Positions 1 through 9,436 of a stretch of DNA of 64,000 nt are shown here, in pieces. The DNA is taken from assembly GCA_021772635.1 (NCBI GenBank), contig JAJFLP010000101.1, forward strand, positions 1 through 64,000, read 5' to 3'. The first letter of the stretch is position 1. Each line of letters starts with the position of its first letter. The notes beneath the pieces were generated by a model. It ran no database searches. It was not told the DNA's origin and was given only the letters and a program-made list of their open reading frames with translations. Both the position numbers and the translations under genes were made by a program. This stretch comes from Verrucomicrobiota bacterium (GTDB taxonomy: Bacteria > Verrucomicrobiota > Lentisphaeria > JABSQK01 > JAJFLO01).

Positions 1-262
1 ATTCCTGCCGCTGCTACAGGATAATTAAATTTTCAAAGAACCACTAAAAACACAAGTAGATCGTGGACTTCCATCTCCGCTATTTGTGTCGTCGATCTGA
101 CAATAAAATTGTTAAAAAAAGAAATATTTACTCAAAAAAAAACTGGACACCATATCTCAGAAGGCTTTTCGAACAGGGTCTAGTTAATCTCTGGCAGTCT
201 CACAGCGGGTCCTATCATGATCGGATTGAGCCACTGCCAATCATACATCACGACAACTGACT
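1..262. other. Left edge, no supported gene
   Basis: An open frame of 65 codons (63-260, plus) exists, but it has no Shine-Dalgarno sequence, its product is Lys/Arg/His-rich with no recognisable fold, and it ends just before the next start. I treat this stretch as intergenic sequence upstream of the peptidase gene. Confidence 0.5.
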
Positions 263-1291
263 ATGCCCGAATCCATGCAGACATTTTCTGAGCGAATTTA
301 TGACATCCTCGCCTGCGCCCCGGTTGGCAGTAATAGAGGCGAGATAATTGGAAATTCACGGTCGGGTCTACCGATCGAAGCGTTTCGTTTCGGTCGTGGG
401 ATCGAGAATATCAGCCTGATCGGCGGTTGCCACGCCGATGAACCTGTCGGTCCGAGATTTCTGCGGCACTTCGTTGCCTATCTGCGATCTCTCCCGGACG
501 GTGATCCTATTCTTACTCGATATACCTGGTGGATCGTCCCGCATACAAATCCGGACGGGGAAGTCACTAACCGTGCGTGGTATGACGGTAATGAGAAACG
601 ATTTGACTATGAGCGTTACCTGCAGCATGTAAAGAGAGAAGGACCCGGAGACGATATAGAGTTTGGTTTTCCCAGAAATGAAGATGACATGATGGCTCGA
701 CCGGAAAATCGAGCAATAGACGCGTGGTGGAGGTCTGGCGAAACTGAGTTCGCCATGCACGCATCGCTTCATGGCCTTGCGGTCGGTGCCGGCCCTTGGT
801 TTCTATTGGAGAAAGAGTGGTGGCCGAGATGCGACCGATTGCGGCGATTTTGTACGGAGAATGTAAATAGATTGGGGTATATACTTCATGATGTAGATCG
901 GGGCGGCGAAAAGGGGTTTTATCGCCTTGCAGAAGGTTTTTGTTCGCGACCGGATTCTCGAGAGATGCGCGACTATTTCCTGCAGGCGGGAGTTCCTGTC
1001 ACCGCTGAGAAATTTCGACCGAGTTCAATGGAAACGATTCGTGCATTCGGCGGAGATCCGCTGACTTTGGTTAGCGAGATGCCATTGTTCATCATACCGA
1101 AGGAACTATCGGGGCCCGAAAAAATGAAAGAGTGGAAACATAAAATTCACGAATGGCGGAAGACGGAGAATCGGAAGAGCCCGGGTTGGGCTAAAGATCT
1201 CAACCTTGAACCAATGCCCGTAACAGACCAGATGACGCTGCAGTGGACGTTTATCTCGGCCGGCTTGGATGTCATGTCATCAAGTGTATAA
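263..1291 (+). CDS. M14-family zinc carboxypeptidase-like protein
   Basis: A 342-residue protein of the M14 metallopeptidase / succinylglutamate desuccinylase-like fold. The zinc-binding HxxE pair is visible as GGCHADEP (His57, Glu60), followed by the family-typical NPDG stretch (about residues 96-99) and a later histidine cluster MHASLHG (about 165-171) that can supply the third zinc ligand. These proteins hydrolyse C-terminal peptide or N-acyl amide bonds; the substrate cannot be read from sequence. No signal peptide is seen, so it is probably cytoplasmic. The start is uncertain: neither the ATG at 263 nor the next at 275 has a clear ribosome site. It stands alone before a repeat-filled gap. 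Confidence 0.75.
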   Translation: MPESMQTFSERIYDILACAPVGSNRGEIIGNSRSGLPIEAFRFGRGIENISLIGGCHADEPVGPRFLRHFVAYLRSLPDGDPILTRYTWWIVPHTNPDGEVTNRAWYDGNEKRFDYERYLQHVKREGPGDDIEFGFPRNEDDMMARPENRAIDAWWRSGETEFAMHASLHGLAVGAGPWFLLEKEWWPRCDRLRRFCTENVNRLGYILHDVDRGGEKGFYRLAEGFCSRPDSREMRDYFLQAGVPVTAEKFRPSSMETIRAFGGDPLTLVSEMPLFIIPKELSGPEKMKEWKHKIHEWRKTENRKSPGWAKDLNLEPMPVTDQMTLQWTFISAGLDVMSSSV

Positions 1292-1330
1292 CCAGCTTTG
1301 GCTATGCACTATTGTCTGTATAGATTAGGA

Positions 1331-1620
1331 TTTTTTTCACTGTGATCCCATAGAGGCTGAGCCTGTGGGACGACCAATCGAAATCGCTATCGAAAACCTG
1401 TTGCGACATCCGCTTTCGCGAGAGCGCCGTAGATTCAGCTGAGGCACTAGCCTTGGCGACGACGGATCGTTGTTTAGTTTTTGTGCGAATCAGTTGCCTA
1501 TAGCCAAGGAACAAGGAGGAACGATCCCGATTTCGATAGCGAAAAAATCCATGTTTGAGGCTATCCATCGGCAAAATCTGCCGATTTGGGATCTCTATGG
1601 GATCACAGTGAGGTTTTTTG
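1331..1620. repeat. MITE-like element with 18-bp terminal inverted repeats
   Basis: A perfect 18-bp inverted repeat (1338-1355 and 1593-1610) bounds the interior, with T-runs outside both ends. The interior carries a block seen again near 7590-7720, 8265-8470, 17055-17130 and 29375-29460, recognisable by GTGGGACGACCAAT, TTGCCTATAGCCAAGGAACA and CGATTTCGATAGCG strings. A 110-codon minus-strand frame here is a by-product of the repeat. No transposase is encoded, so this looks like a non-autonomous element. Confidence 0.7.
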
Positions 1621-1760
1621 TCGGCAAATAACAAAACTTACACTACGGATCTTCAGCTCTGTGCCGCCAGGGCTCGGCATTTTAACGCGTTACGCTTTCG
1701 GGTTCTGCGACCGTCATCCGGGAAAAAGTAACATAACGAAAAGGTAGGAGTCTTCACAGG

Positions 1761-2867
1761 ATGCCAAGATACTCGAAATATTTAATTGTATTGACACTCG
1801 CGATAACAGCGAACGGCCAGGGCCCCAGCCCGGTTCAGGTTCAGCCTGTCACTATAGAAACAATCTCCGACATTAAGAGTGTTACCGGGTCTTTACGGGC
1901 AGCATTGAAATCGGATATCGCGTCAATCGAAAGCGGGCGAATCGACGAAATCCATATCAAGGAAGGTCAATCGATATCTAAGGGAGAGGTTATTGCAAAA
2001 CTGGATAACCGTAGGATTATTCACGACATTGACCGGGTAAAAGCAGAAGCGAACGAGACGAAATCGAGGATTCGACGTAACGAGCAAGAACTGAAGATCC
2101 ATAGTGAAGATTACGAAGCACTCCTTGCCGCGGAGAAAAGTTTCACGGGATCCGTAAGCGGGCAAAGGTTACGTGAGGCACGACTGAAAACGGTTACGTC
2201 AACCGAGGAAATCAATGTGTTGAGGACGAGCCTTTTTGTCTTACAGGCAGAACTGGACCGGTTACAGACGTCACTTGCCGATACTGTTATTAAGGCCGCT
2301 TTTTCAGGTGTCATCACGTCCAAGCATGTCGACCTCGGAAGTTGGGTAACCGCAGGAGATCCGGTTGTTTCGATCATCGACAATCAGCGATTAGAGGCGT
2401 GGCTTGATATCCCGGAGACAATACCGATACAGCTTCTCACCAAAGATCATGTTACGGTCTCTGTCAATGAATCGCGGATTTCAGCAAAAAGCTTGCGCGT
2501 AATACCGAAAGTCAACGAACGGTCCAGAAATTATCAACTCATCGTGGAACTTGACGGAGCAGATTCAACACTTGTCCCGGGAATGTCTGTCGCCGGAACG
2601 GTTCCTAACGGGAGCGTATCCCCGCAATTGCTCGTCCCGTTCGACGCAATCCAACGTAACGGTGCGGGGTATTTCGTTTTCAAGGCCCAGCCGATGCCGG
2701 ACGGCATGTCGGCAATGCCGGTCCCGATCGACATACGTTTTCGAACCGGTACGCACGCGGCAGTTACCGCGGATTCACTTGCACCGGGAGATCAGGTCAT
2801 TACAGAAGGGAACGAACGCCTGTTTCCTATGATGCCCATTACTATCATCGACGGAGCGCATGAGTGA
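1761..2867 (+). CDS. RND efflux periplasmic adaptor (HlyD/AcrA family)
   Basis: A 368-residue membrane-fusion protein linking an inner-membrane RND pump to an outer-membrane channel. A short hydrophobic N-terminus (about residues 7-19) acts as export signal. The split biotinyl-lipoyl half-motifs are visible (GRIDEIHIKEGQSISKGEVI near residues 56-75; ITSKHVDLGSWVTAGDPVV near 190), flanking an alpha-helical hairpin rich in Glu, Lys and Arg, then the beta-barrel and membrane-proximal domains. An AGGAG sequence lies upstream of the ATG. The stop overlaps the GTG of the next gene (GTGA), so the two are translationally coupled and form one pump. Confidence 0.9.
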   Translation: MPRYSKYLIVLTLAITANGQGPSPVQVQPVTIETISDIKSVTGSLRAALKSDIASIESGRIDEIHIKEGQSISKGEVIAKLDNRRIIHDIDRVKAEANETKSRIRRNEQELKIHSEDYEALLAAEKSFTGSVSGQRLREARLKTVTSTEEINVLRTSLFVLQAELDRLQTSLADTVIKAAFSGVITSKHVDLGSWVTAGDPVVSIIDNQRLEAWLDIPETIPIQLLTKDHVTVSVNESRISAKSLRVIPKVNERSRNYQLIVELDGADSTLVPGMSVAGTVPNGSVSPQLLVPFDAIQRNGAGYFVFKAQPMPDGMSAMPVPIDIRFRTGTHAAVTADSLAPGDQVITEGNERLFPMMPITIIDGAHE

Positions 2868-5800
2868 TTGACGTCGTACGAATAGCAACCCGGCAACCGA
2901 TTACTGTTTCCGTCGGCGTTTTGTTTTGTCTCCTCTCGGGCGTCATTGCGCTTAAAATCGTGCCGGTGCAAATGACTCCGGAAGTCGAAGATACGATTAT
3001 CGCCGTAACGACAACGTGGGAAAACGCAAGCCCGCAGGAAGTCGAGTCGGAGATCGTCGATCCCCAGGAAGAGAAGCTTCAGGGACTATCGAACCTCAGG
3101 TCGATCACCAGTACCAGCTCTCGCGGCGAAGGCGTGATACGCCTTGAATTTCAAGACGGCGTGAATAAAATCGCGGCGTTACGCGAAGTCAGCGATAAAC
3201 TGCGGGAAGTCCCTTCGTACCCTGAGAATGTTGATGAACCTGTAATAGAAGCGTCTGATCCCGAAAGCCAGGATTATATCGCGTGGTATATACTCACAAC
3301 GGATGATAAATCCGTAGACGTGAGGACACTGCTTGATTTTGCCGAAGATCGGATAAAACCGCAATTGGAACGAGTGCCGGGCATGTCGGAGGTGAACGTT
3401 CTTGGTGGGCGCGAGCGCGAGGTTCAAATACTTTTTGACCCCGCAAAACTGGCGCAACATCGTATTACGATTTCCAATTTCGTCAATGCCCTGATCAAAG
3501 GGAATAATAATTTCTCCGGCGGCGCCCTTAAACAAGGTAAATCTGACGTTCGAATTAGAGCGGTCGGGCGATTCTCGTCAACTAAACAGATTCAGGATTT
3601 GGTCATCAGGCGAGATGATGCCGGCCCGGTTCTGGTATCCGACGTCGCGGATGTCGCGCTGACTTACAAAGAACCACTTTCCTATGTCCGCACGAACGGC
3701 AACTACGTGCTCGCAATGAATTTCCAGCGTGAGCCCGGTACCAACGTGATCGACATTATGGACGATCTCGAGGCTACCGTGGCGGATCTCCAACGGCCAG
3801 GTGGTGTGCTCGATCTTAAGGCGCAGGAACTTGGTATCAACGGAAAGCTCGCGCTTGTCCTCGCGTATAAATCGACGAACTACATCAAGCAGGCACTCGG
3901 TTTAGTTCGAAATAATATTTATATCGGTGGCTCGCTTGCGGTAGTGGTCCTTCTGCTGTTCCTCAGATCCCTCAGGTCGCTTGCTATCATTTCACTATCG
4001 ATTCCGATTTCGATCATTGGCGCGATTGTGATGATGGTTATGCTAGGTCGCTCTATAAACGTGGTCAGCCTGGCCGGAATGGCATTCGCCGTCGGCATGG
4101 TCGTTGACAATTGCATCGTCGTACTTGAGAATATCTACCGCTACCTGGAGATGGGGAAAAGTCGACTGGAGGCTGCCTACGAAGGCACGCGCGAAGTCGC
4201 GGGTGCCGTCCTGGCGTCAACGTTAACGACCATCGTCGTTTTCATCCCGATTCTCCTGGTAACGGATCAAGTCGGTCAATTGTTCAGGGATATCGCGCTT
4301 GCAATCATCACAGCCGTTGGATTTAGCTACGTGGTCGCCATCACGCTGATCCCTTCCGCCGGGGCGCTACTACTGTATCGGGATGGAAAAGAAAAGAAGA
4401 AACGAACTAAAGATCCTTTGCTGCAACGTTTTATCCACTGGGTCAATGGCAGCCTCATATCACAGATTCTTATCGTCGTAATTTTTGTGGGGGTCACTGT
4501 CGCCGGCACAATCGCGTTAGTCCCGCCCCTCGACTATCTGCCGAAAGGCAATCGAAACATCACGTTCGGGCTGATGATTCCGCCGCCCGGATATAACATT
4601 GACCAGTTCGCAAAAATGGGGAAACGCGTCGAGGAGACTATCCGACCGTTTTGGGAGAACAAAGGCAACCTGTCCGCTGTGCCAATCCCGTACTCCGCGT
4701 CCGGTCAAACCGTGACGCCCGCTGCGCTGGATAAATATTTTCTAGTCGCCACTGGCAACGTTCTTTTCCATGGCGCAATAAGTAAAGAGTCGCATCGCGG
4801 CGTCGATAATATCGCCCTTTTTCAGCACGCGACCCGTCCGTCGCAACTCCCGGGCACCTACGCGTTCGCATTTCAGTTCCCACTCTTTAGAATCGGCGGT
4901 TCGACAGGATCCGCTATCAAGATCAATCTGACCGGCGCAGACCTGGATCAGGTGTCCAACTCAACAGGTGCGTTGTTCGGAACGATTATGCAGGCGTTCG
5001 GCCCCGGCACCGTCAGGCCGGACCCGGCTAACTTCAACGTAAACCCAAAAGAACTTCAGATCGTTCCCGATTACTTGAAGCTAGCGGAATTCGGTATGTC
5101 TCCCAGCGATTTAGGCCAAGCGGTGCAAGCCGTTAGTGACGGTATTGTTTTAGGCGACTATGACTTATCAAACGACCTGATTGATCTCAAGCTAAAGGCA
5201 ATTAACAGCGAAGAAGACACGTACCTCGGAGCATTACCTTCCGTACCCGTCGCGACACCGATTGGAAGCGTAACCTCGCTTGATAAACTCGGGACTTTCA
5301 AATGGATTGAAGCTGCGGAGCAAATTAAACGAGCGGGACGCAGACGAGCAGTTGTGTTGGAAGTAACACCACCGGACAATCTTCCTTTGGAAGAGGCAAT
5401 GGAAAGTATTGGTCAGAAAGTAGAAGATTTACGCGCGGCAGGGGCGATCTCACCGGGAGTTGAAGTTTCGATAGAAGGTACCGCTGGCAAACTGCGTTTG
5501 ATTCGAAGAACATTGCTCGGAGACGGCAGCCTGGCTGGGACATTGACAAGTTCATTCTTCCTGGCGTTCGCGGCAGTGTATTTACTGATGTGTGTCCTAT
5601 TTCAGAGTTGGACGCAACCATTTATAATTATGTTTACCGTCCCCCTCGCTACTTTCGGCGGTTTTATCGGACTCGCACTATTACACAGGTGGAGCGTCAG
5701 TGACCGATATATGCCGGTACAGAATTTGGATATGCTAACGATTCTGGGGTTCGTGATATTGGTCGGAGTGGTTGTGAATAATGCCATACTGATCGTAGCG

Positions 5801-7534
5801 CAGACCAATAATCTCCTAAAAAATAACCCTGACACTTCTCCTGATGATCCACCCATGTCCGCTCGAACTGCTATCGCACTAGCGGTACAAAGCCGAGTTC
5901 GCCCGATATTCATGAGTATGTTGACCTCCGTCGGCGGTATGCTGCCATTGGTTTTGAACCCCGGCCCGGGCTCCGAGTTGTATCGCGGATTAGGCGGAAT
6001 AATGGTGGGCGGGATGTTGTTATCGACGCTGTTCACTTTAATTCTCGTGCCAGTCCTGCTGAGCGTGAATTTCAGCTTATATTTATGGCTCAAAAGATTC
6101 CGTGGTCAAATGTCACCGGCAATCTTGGTCTTGCTCACCTTTTCGGTAGGTTCCGGATGTAAAACGAGTGAAACACTATTCGATCCAGATGAACTTGGTA
6201 TATCACACGAGAGCTGGATAAATAGTGAGAATCCAAAGGAGGCTGCCAACCTCCACGAATGGTGGCGCCGCTTCGACGACCCGGTACTCGGAGAACTTAT
6301 CAACCGCGCGCGACGGAACAACTCAGAGATCACGGCATCGCTTCAACGGATCGCCCAGTTTCGGGCAATATTAGGCCAGGAACAAGCCCGCCGGTTTCCA
6401 GGTACAACAATCGGCGCGGCATACGCTCGATCGGAGTTTACCGAGACGATCAAGGATAATTTTCAGAGCAGCGAAGCGTTAAGCAACTGGGACATCTTCG
6501 CGCGGACAGCTTGGGAAATAGACTTCTTCGGACGGGTGAAAGAAATTATAGAGGCAGCCGATAAAGATCTTCTCGCGACTGAGCAGGATCTCCACGATTT
6601 ACACGTAATCGTTAGCGCAGATGTAGCCGAACAATATTTCTATTACCGGAGCATTCGCGAGCGCGAAGTAATAGCGGCGGCACTGGTTGATTTGTACCGC
6701 GAGAACCTTGAATTCACACGCGCGAGGGCCATTGCCGGGCGAGCTACAGGATTCGATATAAACAATGCAACGGAATACTTTGCTCAACAACAGGCTGCAC
6801 TCATCGACCTGGAGAAAGAGGGCCGACAAACGCTCAACCGAGTTTCTTTTCTCCTGGGTGAACCTCCAGGTACGGTTGACAACTTGTTAGCCGATAGTAA
6901 ACCGATGCCCGCTCCGAAGTTCTCGGTCGCAACCGGAGTCCCGGCGGAGCTCCTCCGACGACGCCCTGACATACGCAAGGTGGAGTACCTTATCAGCGCC
7001 GAAGCAGCGAGACTGAAGATTGCGCAGGCGGAGTATTACCCGAAGTTCCTGCTTACCGGCAATATCGGAATGAATTCAACGCGCCTCAGGGATCTACTAA
7101 GCGAGAATAGCTATCAGTATTCCTTTGGCCCTAATTTCGAGTGGCGGATTTTAAGCAGCCGTCGAGTTGGACGTGAGGTGCGTGCGCAAGAAGCGAAACT
7201 CCAGGAAGAAATAGAAAACTATCGAACGACGGTCTTGCAGGCGCTTGAAGAAGTTGAAAGTGGTCTAATCGGTTTCCATAAAGAACAGGAACGCCTTAGA
7301 TTGCTCCAGGAAATTGCTGAATCCGCGAACGCATCCGTGGCACTGGCAAAATCACTCAATGCTAAGGGTATCGAAGATTTTCAATTCGTTGTCAACGCCG
7401 TTATAAACTTCAGGAAAAGCGAGGAACAGGTCGTTCTGAGCAAAAACACTACCTACGCTACCCTGGTTCAGATATATAAAGCACTAGGTGGCGGTTGGGA
7501 TCCCGCTGCCGCGGCGCCTGAAGATCACGAGTAA
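2864..7534 (+). CDS. RND efflux permease fused to OprM/NodT-type outer-membrane factor
   Basis: A single 1556-codon frame. Residues 1 to about 1075 are a complete HAE1-type RND permease: N-terminal TM helix, porter domain, GMAFAVGMVVDNCIVVLEN in TM4, a second porter domain, and the last helices ending LYLWLKRFRGQ. From residue 1083 an internal Met begins a lipoprotein signal (hydrophobic stretch, then lipobox VGSGC) followed by about 470 residues of outer-membrane factor (WWRRFDDPVLGELI, AAWEIDFFGRV-like, LLRRRPDIRKVEY). The two parts are normally separate proteins in different membranes. There is no good ribosome site before the internal ATG at 6110. The joint is either a real polyprotein processed at the lipobox or a lost stop codon. 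The GTG start overlaps the adaptor stop. Confidence 0.88.
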   Translation: MIDVVRIATRQPITVSVGVLFCLLSGVIALKIVPVQMTPEVEDTIIAVTTTWENASPQEVESEIVDPQEEKLQGLSNLRSITSTSSRGEGVIRLEFQDGVNKIAALREVSDKLREVPSYPENVDEPVIEASDPESQDYIAWYILTTDDKSVDVRTLLDFAEDRIKPQLERVPGMSEVNVLGGREREVQILFDPAKLAQHRITISNFVNALIKGNNNFSGGALKQGKSDVRIRAVGRFSSTKQIQDLVIRRDDAGPVLVSDVADVALTYKEPLSYVRTNGNYVLAMNFQREPGTNVIDIMDDLEATVADLQRPGGVLDLKAQELGINGKLALVLAYKSTNYIKQALGLVRNNIYIGGSLAVVVLLLFLRSLRSLAIISLSIPISIIGAIVMMVMLGRSINVVSLAGMAFAVGMVVDNCIVVLENIYRYLEMGKSRLEAAYEGTREVAGAVLASTLTTIVVFIPILLVTDQVGQLFRDIALAIITAVGFSYVVAITLIPSAGALLLYRDGKEKKKRTKDPLLQRFIHWVNGSLISQILIVVIFVGVTVAGTIALVPPLDYLPKGNRNITFGLMIPPPGYNIDQFAKMGKRVEETIRPFWENKGNLSAVPIPYSASGQTVTPAALDKYFLVATGNVLFHGAISKESHRGVDNIALFQHATRPSQLPGTYAFAFQFPLFRIGGSTGSAIKINLTGADLDQVSNSTGALFGTIMQAFGPGTVRPDPANFNVNPKELQIVPDYLKLAEFGMSPSDLGQAVQAVSDGIVLGDYDLSNDLIDLKLKAINSEEDTYLGALPSVPVATPIGSVTSLDKLGTFKWIEAAEQIKRAGRRRAVVLEVTPPDNLPLEEAMESIGQKVEDLRAAGAISPGVEVSIEGTAGKLRLIRRTLLGDGSLAGTLTSSFFLAFAAVYLLMCVLFQSWTQPFIIMFTVPLATFGGFIGLALLHRWSVSDRYMPVQNLDMLTILGFVILVGVVVNNAILIVAQTNNLLKNNPDTSPDDPPMSARTAIALAVQSRVRPIFMSMLTSVGGMLPLVLNPGPGSELYRGLGGIMVGGMLLSTLFTLILVPVLLSVNFSLYLWLKRFRGQMSPAILVLLTFSVGSGCKTSETLFDPDELGISHESWINSENPKEAANLHEWWRRFDDPVLGELINRARRNNSEITASLQRIAQFRAILGQEQARRFPGTTIGAAYARSEFTETIKDNFQSSEALSNWDIFARTAWEIDFFGRVKEIIEAADKDLLATEQDLHDLHVIVSADVAEQYFYYRSIREREVIAAALVDLYRENLEFTRARAIAGRATGFDINNATEYFAQQQAALIDLEKEGRQTLNRVSFLLGEPPGTVDNLLADSKPMPAPKFSVATGVPAELLRRRPDIRKVEYLISAEAARLKIAQAEYYPKFLLTGNIGMNSTRLRDLLSENSYQYSFGPNFEWRILSSRRVGREVRAQEAKLQEEIENYRTTVLQALEEVESGLIGFHKEQERLRLLQEIAESANASVALAKSLNAKGIEDFQFVVNAVINFRKSEEQVVLSKNTTYATLVQIYKALGGGWDPAAAAPEDHE

Positions 7535-7589
7535 CAGGTTATACAGCACGCGGCATACTAACTCTCGTCAGGTTTTAGACAAGGTTTTA

Positions 7590-7800
7590 CAACCATCCCA
7601 TCGAGGATGAGTCCGTGGGACGACCAATTGGAGTCGAAATCGATTTCGAAATCGTTGTTTAGTTTTTGTGCTAGTCAGTTGCCTATAGCCAAGGAACAAG
7701 GACGAAAAATCTTGATCTCGATTTCGAGGTGAAATTTGGAAAGGGATTATGATTACGAGTACGAAGAAAATCCAACGAAATGTTCGTTGAATCTCAGGCT
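7590..7800. repeat. Composite dispersed repeat, left of the DksA/TraR gene
   Basis: The first part (7590-7715) repeats the interior of the 1331-1620 element (GTGGGACGACCAAT; TTGCCTATAGCCAAGGAACA). The second part (about 7718-7800) belongs to another family with TTTCGAGGTGAAATTTG, GGATTACGATTATGATTACG-like and TCCAACGAAA strings. The same pair of blocks occurs in inverted orientation at 8175-8470, so the small zinc-finger gene between them is bracketed by inverted copies. This fills the 7535-7838 gap. Confidence 0.65.
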
Positions 7801-7838
7801 AGGAGCCTGTCGGGAACCATAATAGAAAGAGATTTCAT

Positions 7839-8174
7839 ATGACAGACGAACAGAAACATAAACTACTTGAAACGATACGGTCTGAGCTGCAGAAAGTTGA
7901 CGCAGAGATAGTGCGACTGGAGGAAACAACAAAGCCGATCGCTCCGGAGAACGCGATCGGCCGGGTCAGTCGGATGGATGCGATCGGTAATAAGATGATT
8001 AACGATCAGGTCCTTGCCACAACGCGCACCCGAAAAATGCAACTGGAAACAGCTTTAACTCAGTCCGATGCTCCAGATTTCGGCTTATGTCTCGGATGTA
8101 TGATGCCGATATCGATCGACCGTTTTCTCGCGATTCCAGAAGCCACATTGTGTGTGAGATGTGCCAGCCGTTAG
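7839..8174 (+). CDS. DksA/TraR-family C4 zinc-finger protein
   Basis: A 111-residue protein with a helical, Glu/Lys-rich N-terminal region (possible coiled coil, residues 1-75) and a C-terminal four-cysteine zinc finger, Cys84-xx-Cys87 and Cys105-xx-Cys108, as in DksA/TraR proteins. Members bind the RNA polymerase secondary channel and alter initiation, often with ppGpp. At 111 residues it is shorter than E. coli DksA (151), nearer to the small TraR/YbiI or DUF-type members, so the exact role is open. An AAGAGA sequence precedes the ATG. It is the only gene between two inverted repeat copies, and its stop abuts the right copy. Confidence 0.8.
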   Translation: MTDEQKHKLLETIRSELQKVDAEIVRLEETTKPIAPENAIGRVSRMDAIGNKMINDQVLATTRTRKMQLETALTQSDAPDFGLCLGCMMPISIDRFLAIPEATLCVRCASR

Positions 8175-8470
8175 TCCCAAATCCAGAGAACTTTTCGTCG
8201 GTTTTTCTTCGTACTCGTAATCATAATCGTAATCCCTTTTCAAATTTCACCTCGCGATCGAAATCGCTATCGAAATCGGGATCGTTGTTCCTTGGCTATA
8301 GGTAGCCGATTCGTACAAAAAATAAATGACGATCCGTCGTCGCCAAGGCTAGTGCCTCCGCTGAAGCTACGGCGCTCTCGCGAAAGCGGATGTCGCAACA
8401 GGTTTTCGATAGCGATAGCGGCTCCGATTGGTCGTCCCACGGGCTCATCCTTGATGGGATGGTTGTAATC
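8175..8470. repeat. Composite dispersed repeat, right of the DksA/TraR gene (inverted)
   Basis: Beginning at the stop codon of the zinc-finger gene, this holds the inverse of the 7590-7800 blocks: CCAAATCCAGAGAACTTTTC with TAATCATAATCGTAATCC, then TTCCTTGGCTATAGG, CTCTCGCGAAAGCGGATGTC and TTGGTCGTCCCACGGGCTCA. The downstream tail (8467-8587, including GTAATGAATTCAAAGTCG and GAGATCGTGGGCAGTATA) recurs near 17110-17235, showing that the repeat unit is longer than either block alone. Confidence 0.65.
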
Positions 8471-8587
8471 TTCGGTAATGAATTCAAAGTCGTCTCTCTC
8501 CGCACGGGCGGAGTCTCGGTCATCCGGACCGTATTCTCGGAGTTCGCTGGTCCGGAGAGATCGTGGGCAGTATACAGGAGCTAGGAA

Positions 8588-9421
8588 ATGGGTAAAATTT
8601 CATATACGTGGTCATTAATGAAAGCGTCGTTTGCGGTGCTCAAGAAAGACAAGGAACTACTGGTTTTCGCATTTTTGTCATCAATATGCTGCATCATTCT
8701 GATGGCATCTTTCCTGGTCCCCATCATTCTTACCGAGAATTACGCGCCGCCCGCCCGCGACGCGGCAACTGAAACGCAGGTAGCATACTATGGGACCATA
8801 TTCTTATTCTACTTCTGTAACTACTTCGTGATCGTCTTCTTCAACTCTGCGATAATCAGCTGCGCTATTATACGATTACAAGGTGGTGATCCGACGTTAG
8901 CCGACGGGTTCAACGCAGCTTTGTCCCGACTGCATTTTATCGCGGGATGGGCACTGCTTTCAGCGACGATTGGACTAATACTGCGGATTCTCGAGGATAG
9001 AAATAAGAAGGCGGGAGCGGTTATCGCAGGGGTACTCGGGATGGCGTGGACCGTAATGACATTCCTGGCTGTACCAGTTCTCGTAAGTGAAAAACTCGGC
9101 CCGATCGCGGCCTTAAAAAGATCCTCAGCGCTGCTGCGGGAGACCTGGGGTAACCAACTCGTTGGAAACTTCGGATTCGGAGTTCTCTACTGCGTGTCTG
9201 TGATACCGGGCGTACTGCTGATTATGGCGGGGATGACCATGGGAAAAGTGCTTCTTTATATCTCGCTGGTCGTCGGGATTCTTTATTTCGTCCTTGTCGG
9301 TCTTATCCAAAGTACGCTTCAGGCTATCTTCCAGGCAGCGGTGTACCTTTATGCGAGTGACCGATTGACGGAGGGGGATTTCAGTAAGGACCTTCTCGGT
9401 TCAGCGATGCGAATTCGATAA
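8588..9421 (+). CDS. Polytopic membrane protein (DUF6159-like)
   Basis: A 277-residue integral membrane protein. Hydrophobic segments are visible near residues 22-45, 65-92, 112-130, 140-165, 195-215 and 220-250, so about six helices. The pattern (short soluble N-terminus, pairs of helices, GGDPTLADGF loop between helices 2 and 3, and VLVSEKLGPIAALKRSS amphipathic stretch) matches a family known only as DUF6159, found in bacteria and archaea, of unknown function. A good ribosome site (AGGAGCTAGGAA) fixes the ATG. It stands between a repeat and a convergent nuclease gene, so the context gives no hint of function. Confidence 0.65.
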   Translation: MGKISYTWSLMKASFAVLKKDKELLVFAFLSSICCIILMASFLVPIILTENYAPPARDAATETQVAYYGTIFLFYFCNYFVIVFFNSAIISCAIIRLQGGDPTLADGFNAALSRLHFIAGWALLSATIGLILRILEDRNKKAGAVIAGVLGMAWTVMTFLAVPVLVSEKLGPIAALKRSSALLRETWGNQLVGNFGFGVLYCVSVIPGVLLIMAGMTMGKVLLYISLVVGILYFVLVGLIQSTLQAIFQAAVYLYASDRLTEGDFSKDLLGSAMRIR

Positions 9422-9436
9422 TAAACGGTCCGGATG

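Noticed and set aside
63-260. 65-codon open frame at the left edge
   Set aside because: No ribosome site, no recognisable motif, and a composition that looks like translated intergenic DNA.
1302-1634. 110-codon minus-strand frame
   Set aside because: It lies over the 1331-1620 repeat element and has similar counterparts only in other repeat copies.
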